DNA from: Collinsella sp.
GTDB lineage: Bacteria; Actinomycetota; Coriobacteriia; Coriobacteriales; Coriobacteriaceae
NCBI GenBank assembly: GCA_014871605.1
Contig: WGSQ01000018.1
Span: forward strand, 1 to 19,107
DNA length: 19,107 bases
Reading direction: 5' to 3'
Part shown: positions 14,112 to 19,107 of the stretch, piece by piece
Layout of the letters: each line of letters opens with the position of its first letter
Position numbering within the stretch: position 1 is the stretch's first letter
Made by a program: the position numbers and the translations under genes
The notes under the pieces: generated by a model
Databases searched by the model: none
Seen by the model: the letters and a program-made list of their open reading frames with translations, nothing else
What the model was told of the DNA's origin: nothing

Positions 14112-14687
14112 TTAGGCCGCGGCGCAGACGCTACCGAGCAACTCGCGCAGAGGAGACCCGATGCCCTCCAGCAGTTCGGGCGCGATGATGGCAAAAACGG
14201 GAACCTCTCCGGTGCCCACGACGGCAGGCACCTTGCCCTCCGAGACAATACATCCATAAGGCACAAAGCCGTCTTCGCCGGCATCGAGCGCCGCCATGCG
14301 ACGCGCGAGCTCACGCGCAAAGCCGGCAGTATCGGCATCGCCAATCGCCAGGACAAAGTCCACGCCTTCGTCGGTCGCCAGGGCCACGGCTTCGTCGATC
14401 AGTTCGTCTCCCCCGTCGCCCCCAACCGAGCCGCAGCGGAAAAGTACGCGCTCGAGCAAGGCTCGATCAAGCGAGCCAAGTGCCGCCGAGACAAGCTCAT
14501 CGCGCGTATGCTTGTCACCGCCCAACACGACCAGCGCCTTGGTGCCACCGTAGTGAGCGACCAATCGTCCGCACCAGCGAGCCACGTCTCCATCCGCAAC
14601 AAGGCGCGTCGGCATACCAAACCCATAATTGACCATCTTTCCCACAACCCTTCCGTGCGCATAGGCGGTATCAATCGTTAGGCTCAT
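14112..14687 (-). CDS. Truncated iron-alcohol-dehydrogenase-like protein (N-terminal domain only)
   Basis: The 191-residue product resembles only the N-terminal NAD-binding half of iron-containing (BDH-type) alcohol dehydrogenases: VNYGFGMPTRLVADGDVARW corresponds to their opening FxFxxPT-x-lxFG strand, ALVVLGG (51-57) to the first nucleotide-binding strand, and VDFVLAIGDADTAGFA to ADxxLAxGGGSxxDxAK with the glycine-rich and catalytic parts lost. The metal-binding C-terminal half, about 190 residues, is absent and nothing like it follows. The frame is open and well maintained. No good ribosome binding site precedes the ATG at 14687; an ATG at 14636, preceded by GGAAGGG and GTGGG, fits the family start better. 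Either a decayed gene or a repurposed binding protein. Confidence 0.6.
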   Translation of the reverse strand: MSLTIDTAYAHGRVVGKMVNYGFGMPTRLVADGDVARWCGRLVAHYGGTKALVVLGGDKHTRDELVSAALGSLDRALLERVLFRCGSVGGDGGDELIDEAVALATDEGVDFVLAIGDADTAGFARELARRMAALDAGEDGFVPYGCIVSEGKVPAVVGTGEVPVFAIIAPELLEGIGSPLRELLGSVCAAA

Positions 14688-14763
14688 GCTACAAAGCGAG
14701 GTTTTCCGAGCTGTTTCGCACTCTTTAGAGCTGCGTTAAAACCCGATCCAACCGCACGACCAT

Positions 14764-14784
14764 ACCTGCCAAAAAGGGACAGGT
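14764..14784 (+). repeat. Second copy of the AAAAAGGGACAGG/ACCTGCC intergenic motif
   Basis: ACCTGCC, AAAAAGGGAC and AGGT occur in a row here. AAAAAGGGACAGG is identical to 14038-14050, and ACCTGCCAAAA is identical to the complement of 14055-14065. ACCTG and CAGGT can pair as a short stem. The end of the repeat runs directly into the -35 element of the polymerase promoter. Confidence 0.6.
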
Positions 14785-14785
14785 T

Positions 14786-14814
14786 TTGACGATGTCCGGA
14801 CGAGCGGGTATTAT
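14786..14814 (+). promoter_or_regulatory. Sigma-70 promoter of the Y-family polymerase operon
   Basis: TTGACG (14786-14791) and TATTAT (14809-14814) each match five of six consensus positions and are exactly 17 bases apart. The expected start of transcription is near 14821, inside the SOS box. Confidence 0.8.
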
Positions 14815-14845
14815 CGAACAAGTATTCGATAAGAACATGTGTTTG
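14811..14845. promoter_or_regulatory. Tandem SOS (LexA/DinR) boxes
   Basis: CGAACAAGTATTCG (14815-14828) matches the Gram-positive DinR/LexA consensus CGAAC-N4-GTTCG at all but one position and sits in an 8-bp perfect inverted repeat, TTATCGAA to TTCGATAA (14811-14832). A second site, AGAACATGTGTTTG (14832-14845), contains GAAC-N4-GTT. They cover the transcription start of the polymerase gene, the classic position for LexA repression and induction by DNA damage. Confidence 0.8.
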
Positions 14846-14859
14846 ATGGAGGGACACGG

Positions 14860-16365
14860 ATGGCGCACGAGCAGCACACCTATATCTGCATCGACCTCAA
14901 GACGTTTTATGCCAGCGTCGAGTGCGTCGACCGTGGGCTCGATCCGCTCACCACCAACCTGGTCGTTGCCGACGAATCGCGCGGACGCACGACCATCTGC
15001 CTCGCCATCACGCAGGCCATGAAGGACCTCGGGATACACAACCGCTGCCGTCTGTTCGAGATTCCCGACGGCATCGACTACATCAAAGCAGTGCCGCGTA
15101 TGCAGCACTACATGGAGGTATCGGCGCGGATCTACGGTATCTACCTGGAATACGTCAGTCCGCAAGACGTGCACGTCTACTCCATCGATGAGTGCTTTAT
15201 CGACGTGACACCCTATCTGGACCTCTATCACACAGATGCGGAAGGGCTCGCCTGCACGCTGCGCGACGAGGTCCTCGCGCGCACCGGCATCACGGCGACG
15301 GTCGGCATCGGCCCCAACCTATTCCAGGCCAAGGTAGCGCTCGACATTACCGCCAAGCACGTACCCAGCCGCATCGGCATACTCGACGACGAGACCTTTC
15401 GCAAGGAGATCTGGCCCCCTCGTCCCATCACCGATATCTGGGGCATCGGCCCCGGCGTGGCAGCACGACTCGAAAAATACGGCGTCTACGATCTGATGGG
15501 CGTCGCGGCGCTCGACGAAAACCTGCTTTACGACGAGCTCGGCGTCAATGCCGAATATCTCATCGACCACGCCTTTGGGCGCGAACCGACAACCATCGCC
15601 GATATCCAAGCCTATCGCCCGCAAGCAACTTCGACCACCACAGGACAGGTGCTCTCGAAGGGTTATGCCTACGAGCAGGCCTATACCGTCTTGCGCGAGA
15701 TGGTCGACAACGCCGTTTTAGACTTGGTCGATAAGCACGTGGTCTGCGACAGCATCTCGCTCTTTGTGGGCTACGCGAGCGAGCGCGCCGACATACGCCG
15801 CCTCGACGCCAGCGGTACAGCGCAATATGTGGACGGATGCGGGCACCTGCGCTCGAGCACGTCGAGTATCGAACCCACCGCAACCGCCGGCCCCGGGCTC
15901 GCGCCCCGTGCTCCCAAGCCCGTCCAGCGCGATGACGAAAGGCGTCGCCTGGTGCGCGAAGCGCAGGCAATCGATCGCATCTTTGTGGGAGAGCATGGCG
16001 GCAAACCGCGCGGTGGCTATGCCGCGCTCTTTGCGCACTCCAACGCCTCGCGAAAGCTACCCGAGCGCACCAATTCGTTTAAGAAGATCATGGGCTATTT
16101 CGATGATCTCTGGGCGCAAACCGTCGACCCTAAACGACCGGTCAAGCGCATCAACCTGGGCTTTGGCAATCTTGTGCCCGAGGAATTTGCCACTATCGAT
16201 CTGTTTAGCGATGTCGAGGCCGATGAGCGCGAGCGCGACCTGGCGCGCGCCGTCCTGGCCGTGAAAGGCAAGTACGGCAAGAACGCGCTCGTCAAGGGAT
16301 TAAGCTTTACCGCCGGCGCCACCGCGCGCGAACGCAACGACCAAGTTGGAGGACACCGTGCCTAA
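14860..16365 (+). CDS. Y-family DNA polymerase, UvrX/UmuC type
   Basis: The 501-residue protein is a translesion DNA polymerase of the Gram-positive UvrX/YqjW group. The palm residues are visible: IDLKTFYASVE (11-21, D12) and VYSIDECFID (106-115, D110 and E111), then helix-hairpin-helix region DIWGIGPGVAARLEKYGV (192-209). The C-terminus KYGKNALVKGLSF...ATARERNDQVGGHRA is typical of the family. Between SLFVGYASE (300-308) and RTNSFKKI (403-410), in the little finger, lies a roughly 90-residue polar insertion rich in S, T, P and R. The ATG at 14860 is preceded by GGAGGG; an in-frame GTG at 14839 would place that site inside the coding region. SOS boxes upstream and the YolD-like gene downstream support damage-induced mutagenic synthesis. 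Confidence 0.93.
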   Translation: MAHEQHTYICIDLKTFYASVECVDRGLDPLTTNLVVADESRGRTTICLAITQAMKDLGIHNRCRLFEIPDGIDYIKAVPRMQHYMEVSARIYGIYLEYVSPQDVHVYSIDECFIDVTPYLDLYHTDAEGLACTLRDEVLARTGITATVGIGPNLFQAKVALDITAKHVPSRIGILDDETFRKEIWPPRPITDIWGIGPGVAARLEKYGVYDLMGVAALDENLLYDELGVNAEYLIDHAFGREPTTIADIQAYRPQATSTTTGQVLSKGYAYEQAYTVLREMVDNAVLDLVDKHVVCDSISLFVGYASERADIRRLDASGTAQYVDGCGHLRSSTSSIEPTATAGPGLAPRAPKPVQRDDERRRLVREAQAIDRIFVGEHGGKPRGGYAALFAHSNASRKLPERTNSFKKIMGYFDDLWAQTVDPKRPVKRINLGFGNLVPEEFATIDLFSDVEADERERDLARAVLAVKGKYGKNALVKGLSFTAGATARERNDQVGGHRA

Positions 16366-16783
16366 GCCCAAACAACAGCCCGTGCGCCCGCCGACCGCCT
16401 TCGAGCGCCTGGCGGACCCCGAGGGCAGACGCCGCGTCGCCGACCCCAACCTCACTGCCAATGGTGCCGTGCGCGCCAACCGCGCCGCACAGTTTATGCC
16501 CTTTGCCGCCCTCACGGGATACTACGAACTCGTGCGCAAGCAGGAAATCACCGTCGAGCCAAAACGTGAGCTCACGGAAGAAAAAGCCCTCGTACTTTCT
16601 AAAAAGCTCGAGGGTCTCAAACGTGGCGACTTGGTTCGTGTCACCTATTACGATACGTACGGCTATCGCTCCCGCACCGGCATCCTCGACGAGGCGCTCC
16701 CCGCCTTCAAGCTCCTCAAGCTCAAAGACATCGCCATCGACTTCGACGACATCCAAGACATCGAACTGCGCGGACGAGCCTAG
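16358..16783 (+). CDS. YolD-like protein
   Basis: This 141-residue protein carries the YolD-family core RAAQFMPFAALTGYYELV (42-59), followed by a coiled-coil-like segment EEKALVLSKKLEGLKRGD (74-91) and a small beta-rich part (92-139) with a final strand DFDDIQDIEL. YolD-like proteins are encoded beside UvrX-type polymerases and are thought to act as their partners, like UmuD for UmuC. The GTG start at 16358 is chosen because GGAGG ends 5 bases upstream, and it overlaps the polymerase gene by 8 bases, so translation is coupled. The basic, proline-rich first 15 residues (PKPKQQPVRPP) are likely disordered. It shares the SOS-controlled promoter with the polymerase. Confidence 0.85.
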   Translation: MPKPKQQPVRPPTAFERLADPEGRRRVADPNLTANGAVRANRAAQFMPFAALTGYYELVRKQEITVEPKRELTEEKALVLSKKLEGLKRGDLVRVTYYDTYGYRSRTGILDEALPAFKLLKLKDIAIDFDDIQDIELRGRA

Positions 16784-16809
16784 CCAAGGAAGCGCATCCA
16801 GGGCGGCGC

Positions 16810-17193
16810 TTACAGCGTCATGACGTAGTAGCCCGCGTCTTTCACGGCCGTCTCGAGAACACCACGATCAACCGGCTGTTTAGAGCGCACACGTGCCGTG
16901 TGATCCGCATACGTCACCGTTGCCCACACGCCGTCCAGCGCATTGAGGGCATTGGCCACGTTCTGAGCGCAGCCGTCACAGCTCATGCCGCCGATGAGCA
17001 GCTCATCGCTATAGGGATAGTGCGATGCATCGGTATCCACCACAACAACCTTTTTGGCCTTCTTGCCGCTCGCGCCATCGCTGCAGCAACTCTTCCCGTG
17101 TGTCGAAGCGGCAATGCGACGCAGTCCAAAAAACATGCCGACGGCAATGACGGCCAGCACGATGAGATTCGCAGAGTTGAGCAAGTCACTCAT
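16810..17193 (-). CDS. Membrane-anchored heavy-metal-associated (HMA) protein
   Basis: The 127-residue protein has one N-terminal membrane helix (about 9-25, LIVLAVIAVGMFFG) followed by a CC pair (36-37) in a short basic stretch, then an HMA fold from about 64. The metal site is GMSCDGCAQNV with C72 and C75, and the domain ends in KDAGYYVMTL, as in copper chaperones of the CopZ type. The start at 17193 has AAAGGGGA upstream; an in-frame ATG five codons earlier overlaps this site. It would bind Cu(I) or a similar ion at the membrane, for delivery to an exporter or for buffering. No metal ATPase is in the window. The CsoR-like operator upstream suggests control by copper. Confidence 0.85.
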   Translation of the reverse strand: MSDLLNSANLIVLAVIAVGMFFGLRRIAASTHGKSCCSDGASGKKAKKVVVVDTDASHYPYSDELLIGGMSCDGCAQNVANALNALDGVWATVTYADHTARVRSKQPVDRGVLETAVKDAGYYVMTL

Positions 17194-17222
17194 GCGTTCC
17201 CCTTTCAAGTAGCACTATCTAG

Positions 17223-17239
17223 ATACCCCCATGGGGTGT
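17223..17239 (-). promoter_or_regulatory. CsoR-like copper operator
   Basis: ATACCCCCATGGGGTGT is a GC-rich pseudo-palindrome (ATACCCC against ACACCCC) matching the known pattern of CsoR sites, ATACCC...GGGTAT. It lies 30 bases upstream of the HMA gene start, where the transcription start would be. No CsoR gene is in the window. Confidence 0.6.
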
Positions 17240-17301
17240 CCCCATCTTAACCCAAATTCATGTCCGTTCGGTCAATTAGTTTCCCTCTTCAAACTTTTTT
17301 G

Positions 17302-17329
17302 TTGACCATGGCTTACTTTCGTGTATAAG
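17302..17329 (+). promoter_or_regulatory. Sigma-70 promoter of the DUF3793-flavodoxin operon
   Basis: TTGACC (17302-17307) and TATAAG (17324-17329) are 16 bases apart, with TG just before the -10 and a T-run upstream. Immediately downstream, TAGGCTAAC (17336-17344) equals the central part of the DtxR/IdeR iron box, but the flanking halves do not match. Confidence 0.6.
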
Positions 17330-17367
17330 TTTTCCTAGGCTAACAGTTTAGATCCGTAAGGAGCGCC

Positions 17368-18072
17368 ATGACTCGAACCATAGACATCCCAACGTTTCAG
17401 GCGGCAGTCGTGCGCAACTGCTCTCCCACGCTCGCGGGCATCAAGCCGGCATCGCTCTTTACCTATCCAGGCACCTACGCCCACGGGGACGGCTCGGTCG
17501 CAACCGAAACCATCGCAGAGCGCCGAGCACGCCTGCTCAACGTTATCGCCCAGTGCAATCGCGAGCTTGACCCGTTCGGTATCCACCTGAGTGTTTTGGT
17601 CTGGCGGCCCTGCGGAGCGCTCGTGTATATGTACCGAGCCAAAAGCCTCACCACCTATTTCGCAGACCCTCGCGCCCAAACGGCGCTCGCCTCGGAAGGC
17701 TACGACACGAGAGACCTTTCGACATGCCTTGTGCATTTGGCATCACGCATCACGCTCGCGAGCAATAACGTCGCGGAATGCGCCTGTAGCCAGACTCGAT
17801 GCGCACTACCCCAGCAAGCTAGCTGCAGCAACAACTGCACCTGCGAGTTTCCGCACGAAATAGGCTACTTCCTCGGATATCCCTACGACGACGTGCACGA
17901 GTTTATCGCCCAGCGCGGCGAGAACTACAAGGTCTTTGGAGCTTGGAAGGTCTACACGAATGTCGAGCAAGCGCTTGCGATGTTTGACGCCTACCGCGCT
18001 TGCACTCAATACCTCACCTTTGTCTATCAGCAGGGCTGCAGCCTGGCGCAACTTGCCCAGGCAACCCGATAG
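17368..18072 (+). CDS. DUF3793 family protein
   Basis: The 234-residue protein is recognised by the DUF3793 signature FPHEIGYFLGYPYDDVHEFI (161-180), then NYKVFGAWKVY and FDAYRACTQYL. The N-terminal half has VLVWRPCGALVYMYR (77-91), a strand pair also seen in the family. The function is unknown; the family is often encoded next to flavodoxins and iron or haem uptake genes in gut anaerobes. A cysteine-rich insert, C138, C140, C145, C153, C157 and C159, precedes the signature and could bind a metal or cluster. AAGGAG precedes the ATG. The flavodoxin gene follows after 46 bases, containing a small GCGGCA/TGCCGC hairpin (18085-18099). A redox or iron-limitation role is inference. Confidence 0.85.
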   Translation: MTRTIDIPTFQAAVVRNCSPTLAGIKPASLFTYPGTYAHGDGSVATETIAERRARLLNVIAQCNRELDPFGIHLSVLVWRPCGALVYMYRAKSLTTYFADPRAQTALASEGYDTRDLSTCLVHLASRITLASNNVAECACSQTRCALPQQASCSNNCTCEFPHEIGYFLGYPYDDVHEFIAQRGENYKVFGAWKVYTNVEQALAMFDAYRACTQYLTFVYQQGCSLAQLAQATR

Positions 18073-18118
18073 AACATAGAAGCCGCGGCAACCTGCCGCA
18101 CAACTGAAAGGACTCAAC

Positions 18119-18538
18119 ATGAGCAAGATCGCCGTCGTCTACTGGAGCGGTACAGGCAACACCGAGGTCATGGCAAATCTCGTCGCCGAAGGCGCCACGT
18201 CCGCGGGTGCCGAGACTGAGGTCATCCCCTGCGCCGACTTCTCTACCGACAGGGCCGCCGACTACGACGCCTTCGCCTTCGGCTGCCCCGCCATGGGCTC
18301 CGAGGAACTCGAGTACGATGAGTTCCAGCCGATGTGGAACGAGGTCAAGGAGACTCTCGGCGATAAGAAGGTCGTCCTCTTTGGCTCTTATTCGTGGGCC
18401 GAGGGCGAATGGATGGACAACTGGAAGGCGGACGCCGACGAGGCGGGTGTTAACGTCGTCGATTCCGTCATCTGCTACGACGCCCCCGACGATGAGGGCG
18501 AGGCGGCCTGCCGCTCCCTTGGAGCCGAGCTCGCCTAG
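18119..18538 (+). CDS. Short-chain flavodoxin
   Basis: This 139-residue protein is a flavodoxin: it starts with the FMN phosphate loop YWSGTGNTEVMA (8-19), has the YDAFAFGCPAMGSEELE loop (48-64) and KVVLFGSYSW (83-92), which contact the isoalloxazine ring, and lacks the long-chain insertion. It would carry electrons in place of ferredoxin, often under iron limitation, in the cytoplasm. It is acidic, as usual. AAAGGAC precedes the ATG. It is probably co-transcribed with the DUF3793 gene from the promoter at 17302 and ends at a strong terminator (18596-18630). The redox partner cannot be named from this window. Confidence 0.93.
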   Translation: MSKIAVVYWSGTGNTEVMANLVAEGATSAGAETEVIPCADFSTDRAADYDAFAFGCPAMGSEELEYDEFQPMWNEVKETLGDKKVVLFGSYSWAEGEWMDNWKADADEAGVNVVDSVICYDAPDDEGEAACRSLGAELA

Positions 18539-18595
18539 CGGCAATGAGCTCCGCCCGTAACGCGCTCTGCACCAAAACACATTCGCGTCCCAACA

Positions 18596-18630
18596 AAAAC
18601 GGGAGCCGGATCACATCCGGCTCCCGTTTT
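18596..18630. terminator. Bidirectional intrinsic terminator
   Basis: AAAACGGGAGCCGGA (18596-18610) pairs perfectly with 18616-18630 around the loop TCACA. The stem of 11 GC-rich pairs is flanked by A4 and T4, so it works in both directions: for the flavodoxin operon (plus) and for the convergent ABC ATPase gene (minus). Confidence 0.93.
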
Positions 18631-18655
18631 CTGCTATGTCAGTCATATAAAGCGG

Positions 18656-19107
18656 CTACGAGATATTGCCCAAGAACGCCTTGGTGCGTTCGCTCTTGGG
18701 ATGGTCGAAGACCTCGCTCGGCGTGCCCTCTTCCACGATAACGCCGCCGTCCATAAAGACCACGCGGTCGGCGACATCGCGGGCAAAGCCCATCTCGTGC
18801 GTCACCACGATCATGGTCATACCGTCACGTGCTAGGTCGCGCATGACGCCCAATACATCGCGGACGAGCTCGGGGTCGAGCGCCGACGTGGCCTCGTCAA
18901 AGAGCATCACGTGCGGGTTCATCGACAGGGCGCGGGCGATGGCGACGCGCTGCTGCTGGCCGCCCGAAAGCTGACTCGGCATAAAATCAATGCGCTCGGC
19001 CAGGCCGACCTTGGTCAGCTCCTCGATGGCGATCTTCTCGGCCTCTTCCTTACTGCGCTTGAGCACCTTTTGCTGCGCAAGCATGACGTTCTTTTTGACC
19101 GACAGGT
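18656..19107 (-). CDS. Polar amino acid ABC transporter ATP-binding protein, C-terminal part
   Basis: The last 149 codons are inside the window and the frame is open through the right edge (LSVKKNV precedes the first internal ATG at 19084, which is not the true start). The visible part holds the ABC signature LSGGQQQRVAIARAL, Walker B VMLFDEATSALDPE, the D-loop, the H-loop histidine VVTHEMGFA and the closing GVIVEEGTPSEVFDHPKSERTKAFL. This is the GlnQ/HisP-type ATPase of polar amino acid importers, whose Walker A lies beyond the edge. The associated permease and binding-protein genes are not in view. The amino acid carried is not predictable, but a glutamine, glutamate, cystine or arginine type is usual. 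Confidence 0.93.
   Translation of the reverse strand, partial: LSVKKNVMLAQQKVLKRSKEEAEKIAIEELTKVGLAERIDFMPSQLSGGQQQRVAIARALSMNPHVMLFDEATSALDPELVRDVLGVMRDLARDGMTMIVVTHEMGFARDVADRVVFMDGGVIVEEGTPSEVFDHPKSERTKAFLGNIS

Noticed and set aside
16790..16811. AAGCGC/GCGCTT inverted repeat between the YolD-like and HMA genes
   Set aside because: Six pairs with a ten-base loop, no T-run, and overlapping the HMA stop codon. Too weak to call a terminator.

Overview
The window reads as a chromosomal segment of a GC-rich, anaerobic, gut-type Gram-positive bacterium. A Coriobacteriia member such as Collinsella is my best guess. The reasons are strong purine-rich ribosome binding sites, a Bacillus-type (CGAAC-N4-GTTCG) SOS box, a DUF3793/flavodoxin pair, a fructoselysine-type operon, and an AAAAAGGGACAGG intergenic motif that I recall from that group. 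The taxonomic call is inference. No rRNA, tRNA, CRISPR array, insertion sequence or integrase was seen.

Region 1 (1-7002, minus strand) is an Amadori-compound (glycated amine) utilisation locus. A GntR/HutC repressor is followed by a separate operon: a YfcC-family transporter, a YtcJ-like amidohydrolase, a FrlC-like epimerase, a FrlB-like deglycase, a FrlD-like PfkB kinase, and a second PfkB kinase cut by the left edge. The likely logic is import, optional hydrolysis of an amide, epimerisation, 6-phosphorylation, then cleavage to glucose 6-phosphate and a free amine or amino acid. The YfcC carrier and the amidohydrolase differ from the E. coli frl set and suggest a different or conjugated substrate.

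Region 2 (7003-8718, minus strand) holds two HAD hydrolases with a terminator between them.

Region 3 (8719-12076, plus strand) has a long leader without an evident gene, then three co-directional genes: an unrecognised 296-residue protein, a ClpP-like serine peptidase with an intact triad, and a VirD4/TraG-like P-loop ATPase with no membrane segment. No relaxase, mating-pair gene or Clp ATPase is visible. This is the most promising candidate for an undescribed system: a protease with a coupling-protein-type ATPase motor.

Region 4 (12077-14687, minus strand) contains pgi with a good terminator, then a stand-alone fragment-like protein resembling only the N-terminal nucleotide-binding part of iron-containing alcohol dehydrogenases.

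Region 5 (14688-16783, plus strand) is an SOS-type mutagenesis operon: a consensus promoter overlapped by tandem SOS boxes, a UvrX/UmuC-like Y-family polymerase with a large insertion, and a YolD-like partner.

Region 6 (16784-19107) has a membrane-anchored HMA metal-binding protein behind a CsoR-like operator (minus), a DUF3793 protein plus a short flavodoxin (plus), a bidirectional terminator, and the 3' end of a polar amino acid ABC transporter ATPase gene running off the right edge (minus).
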